A stretch of 29,238 nt of DNA from Chloroflexota bacterium. GTDB taxonomy: Bacteria; Chloroflexota; UBA11872. This document shows, one piece after another, positions 8,127-15,568 of the stretch. Within the stretch, counting starts at the first letter, position 1; each line of letters opens with the position of its first letter. The notes below the pieces were generated by a model. The model searched no databases and had not been told where the DNA came from. It saw nothing but the letters and a program-made list of their open reading frames with translations. The stretch covers positions 1 to 29,238 of the forward strand of contig JAPPFO010000029.1 in assembly GCA_028875175.1 (NCBI GenBank). Reading direction: 5' to 3'. The translations under genes and the position numbers were made by a program.

Positions 8127-9743
8127 GTGATCGGAGCGCGCACCGCGGACCCGCGTCCCGCCAATAATCGCGTCGTCGACGTGGCGGAAATGCGAGCCCT
8201 CGAAGCTCAGGCGCCGCCCGGCGTCAATCTCATGCAGAACGCCGGCCAGGCCATCGCCGCCGCCGTTCTGCGGCGCGCCGGGTCCCAGGGTGGCAAGTCC
8301 GTCGTTGTACTGGTCGGTCCCGGTGACAACGGCGGCGACGCCCTCATCGCCGCCGCTCACCTCGCCGCCGCCGGCGCGCGCGTCACCGCCTGGGCCTCCC
8401 GGGAGCGTCCCGACGATTCGCTTGTGACCGCCGCAACCGCCCGCGGGGTGCGCTGGCGTGTGTGGGCCGGCAATCGGCGCCCGCTGACACAGGACGTCCG
8501 TCAGGCCCGCTGCCTCGTGGATGGCCTGCTCGGTATCGGCAGCAGCCCACCGCTCCGAGGTCCCGTTGCCGACATTCTGGATTCGCTGCCGCGAGTTACC
8601 GGCCAGATTCGCATAGCCGTCGACATCCCCAGCGGCATCGATGCCGACACCGGAGCCGCCGACGCCTCGGCCTTTCCTGCTCACCTTACGCTCGCCACCG
8701 GCCCGCTGAAGCTCGGTGCCTTGTTGCACCCGGCCGTCGAATTCGCCGGCCGCCAGATCGCCCTGGAAATTGGCCTTCCCGCCACGACCTACGTGCCGCT
8801 CCGAACCTCGCGAATCGACGCCCGAACGGCACGCCGTCTCCTGCCCGCCCGACCGCTCGACGGTCACAAGGGGACCTTCGGCCGGCTGGCAATCGTTGCC
8901 GGTTCCGTGCGCTACCGTGGAGCAGCCGCGCTCGCCACGATCGCCGCGCTGCGCGCAGGCGCCGGCCTCGTCACCCTCGCCTCCGTCGAACCGGCCTGCG
9001 CCGCCACCGCCGCCCTGGCCCCCGCCGCCACCTTTGTCTCCTTGCCGGCATCCCCAACGGGCCAGCTCGCCGCCACCGCCACCAATGTTTCGGACGAGGT
9101 TGCCCGCCCTACCGCGCTCCTCCTCGGTCCCGGCCTGGGTCGCAGCGACTCAAGCGACGCGCTCGTCTTGGGCCTGCTCGACACGCTGAAGGACACCCCA
9201 ACCGTGATCGATGCCGATGGCCTCAACGCTGTGGCCGATCGAGTCGATCTCTTCACAACCCTTGGCCCGCGATGCATCCTCACCCCGCATCCCGGCGAGC
9301 TGGCCCGGCTCCTGCGCCTAGCCTCGCCCCCCGAAGGCCGGGATCGCCTCGCGGCGGCCAAGGATCTGGCCGTTCAAACGCAAGCCACCATTGTGGCCAA
9401 GGGCTCGCCCACCTTCGTCTGCACCGGCAACCGCGTGCGGATCCTCGCCCGACCCAACCCGGCGCTGGCAGCAGCAGGCTCCGGTGATGTTCTGGCGGGT
9501 GCCATCGCGTCGTTGCTGGCCCAGGGACTGCCGGCCTCGGATGCCGCGACCCTCGGTGCCTGGCTCCACAGCCGCGCGGCCCGCATCGCCGGCGGTCGCG
9601 ACGACCGTGGCGTGCCCATGGAACAGGTCGCCGCTGCTGTCGGAGCGGCGGCCAACCTGCGGCAAGCGCCTCCTCGCCGACGACCGTGGCGCCGTCCCCG
9701 CCGCCACCGCCGCCCACACTGGCGTCAGTCGGGCGCCCCGTAA
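8127..9743 (+). CDS. nnr: Bifunctional NAD(P)H-hydrate epimerase / dehydratase
   Basis: This enzyme repairs hydrated NADH and NADPH. Residues about 15-225 are the YjeF-N epimerase, with GPGDNGGDALIAAAH at 64-78, VDGLLGIG at 131-138 (catalytic D132) and VDIPSGIDADTG at 165-176. Residues about 235-510 are the ribokinase-like dehydratase, with GHKGTFGRLAIVAGS at 246-260, LLLGPGLGRSD at 331-341, ILTPHPGE at 384-391 and the catalytic D454 in AGSGDVLAG. The GTG at 8127 is five bases after acpS. The last 25 residues are extremely arginine-rich and outside the usual family end. The stop overlaps the end of recX by 19 bases on the other strand. Confidence 0.95.
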   Translation: MIGARTADPRPANNRVVDVAEMRALEAQAPPGVNLMQNAGQAIAAAVLRRAGSQGGKSVVVLVGPGDNGGDALIAAAHLAAAGARVTAWASRERPDDSLVTAATARGVRWRVWAGNRRPLTQDVRQARCLVDGLLGIGSSPPLRGPVADILDSLPRVTGQIRIAVDIPSGIDADTGAADASAFPAHLTLATGPLKLGALLHPAVEFAGRQIALEIGLPATTYVPLRTSRIDARTARRLLPARPLDGHKGTFGRLAIVAGSVRYRGAAALATIAALRAGAGLVTLASVEPACAATAALAPAATFVSLPASPTGQLAATATNVSDEVARPTALLLGPGLGRSDSSDALVLGLLDTLKDTPTVIDADGLNAVADRVDLFTTLGPRCILTPHPGELARLLRLASPPEGRDRLAAAKDLAVQTQATIVAKGSPTFVCTGNRVRILARPNPALAAAGSGDVLAGAIASLLAQGLPASDAATLGAWLHSRAARIAGGRDDRGVPMEQVAAAVGAAANLRQAPPRRRPWRRPRRHRRPHWRQSGAP

Positions 9744-10210
9744 GTCTCCCAGAGCTCCGTGACCAGGGACTCGGCGGTCGCGTGCTCGAATCCTCGCCGC
9801 ACCAGGAACGCTCCCAGTCGCTGTCGAAACTCTCCAAACCCGCACCCGTGGAGGCGACTGGCCTGCCGCTCCGCCAGGGGCCGTGCCACAACAGCCTCGT
9901 CCGGGTACCAACGACTCAGGGCGTCCTCGGCCAGCTCCTCGCTGACGCCCTTTGCCCGCAGTTCTTCCGCCACCAGGCGCCGTCCACGCGCCCGGCCCCT
10001 GGTCCGTGCGCGGATCACGGCCGCGGCGAAGTCCGCATCGTCGATGTAGCCAAGATCCCGCAACCGGGCCAGTACTGGCTCCGTGTCGTGGGCATCGACG
10101 CCGCGTGACGTCAACCGCTGGCGCACTTCAGCTTCGGAACGGGAACGAGACGCGAGGAACCGCAGGGCAATAGCCATTGGGTCGGCGCGCCGTCCGCGAC
10201 GGGCTCCCAT
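9725..10210 (-). CDS. recX: RecA-regulatory protein RecX
   Basis: RecX inhibits RecA by binding inside or capping the filament. The 161-residue protein is made of three-helix repeats. The first contains ALRFLASRSRSEAEVRQRL and the second DLGYIDDADFAAAVI followed by RGRRLVAEELRAKGVSEELAEDAL, both canonical. ATG 10210 is taken as start because it lies just after the plsY stop at 10224; a TTG at 10261 would overlap plsY by 38 bases, and a later ATG at 10177 is also possible. It is the last gene of the cmk-plsC-der-plsY-recX strand run. No recA lies in the window. Confidence 0.9.
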   Translation of the reverse strand: MGARRGRRADPMAIALRFLASRSRSEAEVRQRLTSRGVDAHDTEPVLARLRDLGYIDDADFAAAVIRARTRGRARGRRLVAEELRAKGVSEELAEDALSRWYPDEAVVARPLAERQASRLHGCGFGEFRQRLGAFLVRRGFEHATAESLVTELWETYGAPD

Positions 10211-10223
10211 CGACGGAGCTGGG

Positions 10224-10892
10224 TCAGTCCCTGCTCTGGTCGCTTGAGCCGCGGCTGCCAATCAGTTCTGGCCACGGCGCCAGTCGGCGCTCCGTTCCCG
10301 CGAACAGGCGCTGCAGATTGTCCAAGTGCTGCGAAATCAGAAATACCACGAATATTGCGACAAGCGTCACGTGGAAACCGGTCACGCCAAGGCCCAGCGC
10401 ATAGAACACGATCGCGCCGACCAGGAATCCCAGGGCGCCGACCAGCGAGCCCAGCGAGACGTAGCGTCCAATCGCAACGGTGGCCAGGCCAACCGGAAAG
10501 CCCACCAGGGCCGCCAGCGGCGCCAGCGCGATCACGGCTCCCGAACTCGTTGCCACCCCGCGGCCGCCGCGTAGGCCAATGAAGACCGACCAGTTATGTC
10601 CGATAGCTGTTAGTACCGCCACGAGAAGCGGGACAAGCTCCAGGTCACCAACCAGCAGTCGAGCGACCAGCGTCGGCACGAATCCCTTCAGCATGTCGCC
10701 GACAAAAACCAGTATCGCCGCGCCTCGACCCACGGTTCGGTACACATTGGTCGCGCCGGAGCGCCGGCTGCCGTGCTCCAGAATGTTGATGCCGAATCCG
10801 ATGCGGCACACCAGCCAGCCCATCGGCAGCGCGCCGAACAGGTACGCACCGACCAGGAGGCCGATGACCTGTACGGCTTGGATCGTCGTCAC
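10224..10892 (-). CDS. plsY: Glycerol-3-phosphate acyltransferase PlsY
   Basis: PlsY is a polytopic membrane enzyme that moves an acyl group from acyl phosphate to glycerol 3-phosphate, the first step of phospholipid synthesis in most bacteria. The 222-residue protein has about five to seven hydrophobic segments. Its loops carry GSRRSGATNVYRTVG (motif 1), GHNWSVFIGLRGGRGVATSSG (motif 2, with two Arg/Gly replacements against the common KGGKGVAT) and NLQRLFAGTERRL (motif 3). The start is GTG 10892 with no obvious ribosome site. It sits between der and recX, and plsC, the next enzyme of the pathway, lies two genes upstream in the same run. Confidence 0.93.
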   Translation of the reverse strand: MTTIQAVQVIGLLVGAYLFGALPMGWLVCRIGFGINILEHGSRRSGATNVYRTVGRGAAILVFVGDMLKGFVPTLVARLLVGDLELVPLLVAVLTAIGHNWSVFIGLRGGRGVATSSGAVIALAPLAALVGFPVGLATVAIGRYVSLGSLVGALGFLVGAIVFYALGLGVTGFHVTLVAIFVVFLISQHLDNLQRLFAGTERRLAPWPELIGSRGSSDQSRD

Positions 10893-10971
10893 CGGGAGCG
10901 CCCCACAACCCGACGATTATTTCGCCAGCTTCGGCCCGCCCCGCTCCGCTGTCAAACCAGAACAGCGCACC

Positions 10972-12327
10972 TCAGGACGACCGCAAACTCAGGCGCATCG
11001 GGGTCCCGTCAAACCCAAACTCCTGCCGCAGTCCGTTCTCCAGGTAACGCACGTAGCTCCGATGCACGTGTTCGGGATTCGAGAAAAACAGCGCAAACTC
11101 CGGCGGCGCGGCCCCGGTCTGCGTCGCGTATTTGAACCGGGCCGCTCTGCCGCGCCGTGAAGGCAAGTCGCGCCGCCCCACCCACGCTCGCAGAAACGCA
11201 TTCAAGCGTGAAGTCGAGATCCGTTGCTGTCGAATCCGGTGTATCTCCAGCGCCATCGGCAGCACGTGATCCAGGTTACGTCCCGTCATAGCCGATATTC
11301 TAGCCAACGGACTCTGCGGCAAAAAGTGGAAGATGCGCCCCAGGTGGTGCTCCACACGCGCCACCTCTTCATTCCCGCGCACCAGATCCCACTTGTTGGC
11401 CGCCACCGTGACACCCTTGCCGGCGTCCAGTACAAACCCCGCCACGTGCGCGTCCTGCTGGGTCGGTCCTTCGTACGCGTCAATCACCACCACCCCCACG
11501 TCGGCGTGCTGCATCGAACGCATCGCCCGCAACACGCTGTGCTGCTCGATGCCGCGCTCAATGTGCCCGCGACGGCGAATGCCAGCCGTGTCGACCAGCC
11601 AGACCTCGTTGCCTTCCCACTCCACCAGCGTGTCTACGCTGTCGCGCGTTGTCCCGGGTGCGTCGTGCACCAGGGCCCGCGCCTCGCCCAGCAGGGCGTT
11701 CAGCAACGATGACTTGCCGACATTCGGCCGTCCCACAATGGCAATCCGCGGACGCGAGTCGGCCGCCGCGCGGTACTCCGAGCCGGGCAGGCGCTCGGCA
11801 ATCGCGTCCAACAGGTCGCCCGTCGCCGTGCCGTGCATGGCGGAAATCGCCATCGGGTCGCCCAATCCCAGCGCGTAAAACTCCGGGACGCGGTCCCGAT
11901 GCTGCGGCGCGTCCACCTTGTTCACCACCAGCAGGTGCGGCCGCCCTGCCCGCAGCACCTCGCGCGCCACCGTCTGGTCCAGTTCCGTCGGTCCCGTGGT
12001 CGCGTCAGTCACGATCAAGGCCAGGTCGGCCTCCGCCGCGGCCAACCGCGCCTGCGCCTCCGCGTGTGCGGCCACGGGCGCTGGATCGCGCCAGGCAATG
12101 CCGGCCGTATCCACGATCGCCAGGCCGCGCCCTCGCCACTCGATCTCCCCGTAAATCCGGTCCCGCGTCGTCCCCGGCTCGTCGGCCACCACCGCCACCC
12201 GCGAGCCCATCAGGCGATTGAACAGCGTGGACTTCCCGACGTTCGGACGACCCACGATGGCAACCAGAGCCGCGCCCGCCGCCACCGATGCGATTGGACG
12301 TGAACCGTCGGGGCTGTTCCTAGCCAT
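10972..12327 (-). CDS. der: Ribosome-assembly GTPase Der (EngA)
   Basis: Der has two tandem GTPase domains and acts in 50S subunit maturation. The 451-residue protein shows G1 GRPNVGKST at 26-34, DEPGTTRD at 49-56, DTAG at 73-76 and NKVD at 136-139 in the first domain. The second has GRPNVGKSS at 199-207, DAPGTTRD at 222-229, DTAG at 246-249 and NKWD at 311-314. A KH-like domain follows from about 370 to the end. ATG 12327 is chosen over an upstream in-frame start at 12450 because GAGG lies five bases before it and its first codons overlap the plsC stop by eight bases (ATGGCTAG). The 16-residue N-terminal lead before the first domain is slightly long for the family. Confidence 0.96.
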   Translation of the reverse strand: MARNSPDGSRPIASVAAGAALVAIVGRPNVGKSTLFNRLMGSRVAVVADEPGTTRDRIYGEIEWRGRGLAIVDTAGIAWRDPAPVAAHAEAQARLAAAEADLALIVTDATTGPTELDQTVAREVLRAGRPHLLVVNKVDAPQHRDRVPEFYALGLGDPMAISAMHGTATGDLLDAIAERLPGSEYRAAADSRPRIAIVGRPNVGKSSLLNALLGEARALVHDAPGTTRDSVDTLVEWEGNEVWLVDTAGIRRRGHIERGIEQHSVLRAMRSMQHADVGVVVIDAYEGPTQQDAHVAGFVLDAGKGVTVAANKWDLVRGNEEVARVEHHLGRIFHFLPQSPLARISAMTGRNLDHVLPMALEIHRIRQQRISTSRLNAFLRAWVGRRDLPSRRGRAARFKYATQTGAAPPEFALFFSNPEHVHRSYVRYLENGLRQEFGFDGTPMRLSLRSS

Positions 12328-12991
12328 ACGGGCCTCGATAACTCGGCGGCAGATTCGCGGCAATCGCTCGCATGATGGTGTCCCCCGCACCCTGTAGCTC
12401 GTCGGCCGGAATCCGGCCTGGTCGACGTCCCAACGCCAACGGGTCGCCAACCCTCAGATTCACGGGCATTCGGCCCCTCGTGAGCCGCCGCCGCCAGGAA
12501 AACGCCTCGGTGCCCCAGATCGCCACCGGAATCACTGGTACGCCCAGCTTCATTGCCGCGTACGCTGCCCCGGGTTGCGGCTCGCGCAACTTCCCGCTCC
12601 GGCTGCGCGTGCCCTCGGGATACATCATCATCGCCTGGCCACTTCGCAGGATGCGCAGCATCTGCCGGACCGCCGGCAGGTCCATCCCGTCCCGACTCAC
12701 CGGCAGCACGCCCCAGGCGCGGCACAGCCACCCAACCGTTCGCGACTCCACCACCTCACGCTTCGCCATGAACGTCAGGTACCGCCGCACGTACGAGCCC
12801 GTCAGGATCGGGTCGAACTGCGTGAAATGGTTCGACGCGACGATGATTGAGCCTTCCTCGGGAACCCGTTCCACGCCCGCCACGCTCACCCGAAACAGGA
12901 ACGGAAACACCACAAAGCGGCCCAGCAACTGCCAGAACGCGTAGATCGTCCTAATGATCCACGGCGGTTCCCAGCTCGAGTCTCTACGCAC
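12320..12991 (-). CDS. plsC: 1-acyl-sn-glycerol-3-phosphate acyltransferase (PlsC family)
   Basis: This enzyme acylates lysophosphatidate to phosphatidate. The 223-residue protein starts with a hydrophobic, interfacial N-terminus (about 12-38). The catalytic HX4D motif is in SNHFTQFDPI (H55 and D60) and the acyl-acceptor motif in YPEGTRSRSGKL at about 124-135, then PVIPVAIWGTE. The start is GTG 12991, whose codon overlaps the cmk stop by eight bases (GTGCGTAG); the stop in turn overlaps der by eight. Order cmk-plsC-der is seen in many bacteria and points to coordinated growth-related expression. Other lysolipid acyltransferases share these motifs, so acyl specificity is open. Confidence 0.92.
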   Translation of the reverse strand: MRRDSSWEPPWIIRTIYAFWQLLGRFVVFPFLFRVSVAGVERVPEEGSIIVASNHFTQFDPILTGSYVRRYLTFMAKREVVESRTVGWLCRAWGVLPVSRDGMDLPAVRQMLRILRSGQAMMMYPEGTRSRSGKLREPQPGAAYAAMKLGVPVIPVAIWGTEAFSWRRRLTRGRMPVNLRVGDPLALGRRPGRIPADELQGAGDTIMRAIAANLPPSYRGPYG

Positions 12992-13685
12992 CGCAACACC
13001 CGCCTACAAGTCCGCGCTGACGCAGAATGGCCTCGATCTGCGCCACGACATCCGCCGGGCTGGAGTCCGCGGAGTCGATCCGCACCGCGTCGTTCGCAGC
13101 CGCCAACGGCGCGTCCGCGCGGGTGCTGTCGATCCGGTCCCGCGTCTCCAGCAGTCGGCGGACGCTGCCCAGGTCTATGCACTCGCCGTCCGCCCGGCGC
13201 TGCTCCCACTTTCGCAGGGCTCGAACCTCCAGCGGCGCATCCAGGTAGACCTTCAACTCCGCTTCCGGCCACACCACGGTGCCGATGTCGCGTCCTATGG
13301 CCACCACGCCGCCCTGCCCAATCACCCGCCGCTGTTCACCCAGCAAATGAGCCCGAACCTCTGGTAGACGCGACACATCCGACACGATCGCTTCCACCGC
13401 CGCGCTGTAGACACCCTCGGTCACGTCTTCGCCTCCCGATAGCACGCTGGTGAAATACGCCCCGTCCGTCTCTGGACGAAACTCCAGATCGAGCTTGGCA
13501 ATTGCCGGCAAAACCTCGTCGGCGTTCGCCGGATCGGCCCCCGCCCGCAGCGCAGCCAGCGCCGCCGCCCGGTAGAACAGCCCGCTATCCAGGGACAGAT
13601 AGCCACGCCGCTCGGCCAGCAACTGCCCCACCGTGCTCTTCCCCGAACCCACGGGGCCATCGATCGTGATCACGGGCGCTGGCAT
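12984..13685 (-). CDS. cmk: Cytidylate kinase
   Basis: Cmk phosphorylates CMP and dCMP to the diphosphates. The 233-residue protein begins MPAPVITIDGPVGSGKSTVG, with the P-loop at 10-17, then the substrate-binding LDSGLFYRAAAL. Further on, AIGRDIGTVVWPEAELKVYLDA and the lid/C-terminal R....D..R..APL..A.DA.RID pattern match the family. ATG 13685 matches the usual N-terminus; an in-frame upstream ATG at 13709 adds eight residues not seen in the family. It is first in the minus-strand run, with the TATACT element at 13734-13729 as its likely promoter. Confidence 0.95.
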   Translation of the reverse strand: MPAPVITIDGPVGSGKSTVGQLLAERRGYLSLDSGLFYRAAALAALRAGADPANADEVLPAIAKLDLEFRPETDGAYFTSVLSGGEDVTEGVYSAAVEAIVSDVSRLPEVRAHLLGEQRRVIGQGGVVAIGRDIGTVVWPEAELKVYLDAPLEVRALRKWEQRRADGECIDLGSVRRLLETRDRIDSTRADAPLAAANDAVRIDSADSSPADVVAQIEAILRQRGLVGGCCGA

Positions 13686-13728
13686 GAGACGCACCAAACC
13701 CACAAACACCTTCGGGGGACGGGTTGCC

Positions 13729-13734
13729 AGTATA
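13729..13734 (-). promoter_or_regulatory. Candidate -10 element (TATACT) for cmk
   Basis: The minus strand reads TTCCTATACTGGC, 43 bases before the cmk ATG. It shares CCTATACT with the elements upstream of yebC and thyX. Confidence 0.45.
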
Positions 13735-13761
13735 GGAATAGCATCCTCACCGACATCCGTT

Positions 13762-13829
13762 GCCCAACCGGGCCCGTCGCGGGCTCATATCTCGGCCAGC
13801 TGCGCCGTGAGTCTGGCGCACGGTTGGGC
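13762..13829. repeat. Inverted repeat between the divergent cmk and TPP-enzyme genes
   Basis: GCCCAACCG at 13762-13770 is repeated in inverted orientation as CGGTTGGGC at 13821-13829, with 50 bases between. Both arms lie between the two candidate -10 elements of the divergent promoters. It could be a paired operator for one dimeric regulator, or chance. A third copy of GCCCAACCG lies at 19663-19671, in the kamA-sufC divergent gap. Confidence 0.3.
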
Positions 13830-13873
13830 CGTTTGCTCGCTCGCCGTCGCCCGTCGCCCCGCAATCTGTCGCC

Positions 13874-13879
13874 TACACT
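13874..13879 (+). promoter_or_regulatory. Candidate -10 element (TACACT) for the TPP-enzyme gene
   Basis: The sequence GCCTACACTCAG ends 31 bases before the GTG start at 13911. It differs from TATACT by one base. No clear -35 is seen. Confidence 0.4.
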
Positions 13880-13910
13880 CAGAACATGCCCGTTACTCGA
13901 CGCACTTCCC

Positions 13911-15539
13911 GTGCCTGACGTAACCGTCGCCGACGCCATCGCCGCATTCCTGGCACAGCAGGGCGTCCGCCGCGCCTATGGTGTCACCGGCGGCGAGATG
14001 CTCCCGGTGCTCGACGCCCTCCAGCGCCACGGCGTTGAATTCATCCTGACCCATCACGAAGCGGCCGCCGCCTACATGGCCGACACCGAAGGCCAGCTGA
14101 CCGGCCGGCCCGGTGTGTGCCTGAGCACCCTCGGCCCCGGCGCCGCCAACCTCTTCGCCGGCCTCGCCCAGGCCACCCTCGAGCGTTCGCCGGTCCTCGG
14201 CATCACGGCCGACGTGACGCCCGACGAAGCCGTCGGCCAGCGGCATCAGGTCTACAACATTCCCGGCGCCATGGCCCCCGCGGTCAAATACACCGCCCGC
14301 GTAAGACCGGACAACGTGGCCACGGTCGTCCCGGCGGCCTGGTCGGCTGCCATCCGGGGCATGCCCGGCGCGGCTCATCTCGCCGTTCCCAGCTCCACCG
14401 CCACGCTTCCCGCCTCCGCGACGCCTGATCCAACCCGGAACAGCCCGGCAACCTCGCCTCTCACCCCACCTGAGCTCAACGACGTCGAGGCACGCCTGGC
14501 CCAAGCCAGCCGCCCCGTCGCCGTCCTCGGCCTCGAAGCGCGCACGCCAGCCATCGCTAAACATCTCGCCCGCCTGGCAGGCACGGCCGACATTCCCGTC
14601 GTCACCCAGGTCAAGGCCCGCGGCTGGTTTCCGGGTAACCACTCCCTGCACGCCGGCACGCTGGCCTCGTACGGATCGCGCGGCGTTTTCGATCTCATCC
14701 GCGACGCCGACCTGGTGCTGGGCGTCGGCATGGACGGCGTCGACCTCATCTGGCCCTGGGACGGCCCGGCCGGCGTCAACCTCACCGCCTATGACATGCC
14801 GGACGGTTCGCTGCCGCACACGCCAATCGTCGGCGACGTGGCCGCCATGCTCGAGCACCTGGCGGCGGTTGGCTGCCCTGACCATCGCGCGGACGGCGCC
14901 GTGCGGGCCGCGATAGCGCGCCAGGCGGCTCGCCGAGACCTCAAGGCCGGTTCAGCCGGTACCGACCACCCGGCCGATGCGCCGGCCGACGGCATCGCCG
15001 TCGACCCGCTTTTCCAGGCTATTCGCGCCGACGCCCCGCCCGACACGGCCCTGGTTTCTGATGTCGGCATGCACAAGCTCTATCTGGCCCAGTATTGGGA
15101 CGCCCCCGCGCCCCACACCTACTTCGTGGCCAACGGCCTTTCCGGAATGGGCTGGGCGCTGCCCAGCGCCATCTCGTTCAAGCTGGCGCGTTCTGACCAA
15201 CCCGCCCTGGCCGTCACCGGCGACGGCGGCGCACTCATGTTCGCCGGCGAGCTTGGAACCCTGGCTCGGCTAAAGCCGCCCGGCCTGGTGTACCTGGTGC
15301 TCGTTGACGCCTCGCTTGCCCTCATCCGCCTCAAGGCCGAACAGCTCGAACATGACCCAATGCCCAATGACTTCGCTCCGCCCGACTTCGTCGCCCTGGC
15401 CCGCAGTTTCGGCCTCGCGGCTGAGCGTGTGTATTCCCCGGATGGCACCGCTACCCTGGTACGTGACGGCCTTGCGGCCGCGGAGCCACTCGTTATCGAG
15501 GCGCCCATCGACTACGGCGCCTACCAGCGCATGACCTGA
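13911..15539 (+). CDS. Thiamine-diphosphate enzyme, acetolactate synthase large-subunit family
   Basis: This 542-residue protein has the three-domain TPP-enzyme plan. The N-terminal Pyr domain has the catalytic glutamate E50 in THHEAAAAYMAD and the STLGPGAAN loop at 72-80. A central domain spans about 190-320. The C-terminal PP domain has the cofactor motif opening GDG at 437-439 and closing at D466 in LVLVDASLALIRL, where the biosynthetic enzymes usually have Asn; Asp there is also found in catabolic acetolactate synthases. The GTG at 13911 is the only start downstream of the TACACT element that keeps the family N-terminus. No regulatory small subunit, ilvC or ilvD lies nearby, so a role in branched-chain amino acid synthesis is not supported. 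The true substrate is open (acetolactate, another 2-oxoacid, or sulfoacetaldehyde-like). The SpoIID gene follows after 29 bases. Confidence 0.8.
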   Translation: MPDVTVADAIAAFLAQQGVRRAYGVTGGEMLPVLDALQRHGVEFILTHHEAAAAYMADTEGQLTGRPGVCLSTLGPGAANLFAGLAQATLERSPVLGITADVTPDEAVGQRHQVYNIPGAMAPAVKYTARVRPDNVATVVPAAWSAAIRGMPGAAHLAVPSSTATLPASATPDPTRNSPATSPLTPPELNDVEARLAQASRPVAVLGLEARTPAIAKHLARLAGTADIPVVTQVKARGWFPGNHSLHAGTLASYGSRGVFDLIRDADLVLGVGMDGVDLIWPWDGPAGVNLTAYDMPDGSLPHTPIVGDVAAMLEHLAAVGCPDHRADGAVRAAIARQAARRDLKAGSAGTDHPADAPADGIAVDPLFQAIRADAPPDTALVSDVGMHKLYLAQYWDAPAPHTYFVANGLSGMGWALPSAISFKLARSDQPALAVTGDGGALMFAGELGTLARLKPPGLVYLVLVDASLALIRLKAEQLEHDPMPNDFAPPDFVALARSFGLAAERVYSPDGTATLVRDGLAAAEPLVIEAPIDYGAYQRMT

Positions 15540-15568
15540 CCGCGCAGCCGAATGGATCACTTCAACTC

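Noticed and set aside
13893..14885. Long minus-strand open frame opposite the TPP-enzyme gene
   Set aside because: Gly/Asp/Val-rich shadow of a gene with clear catalytic motifs on the plus strand.
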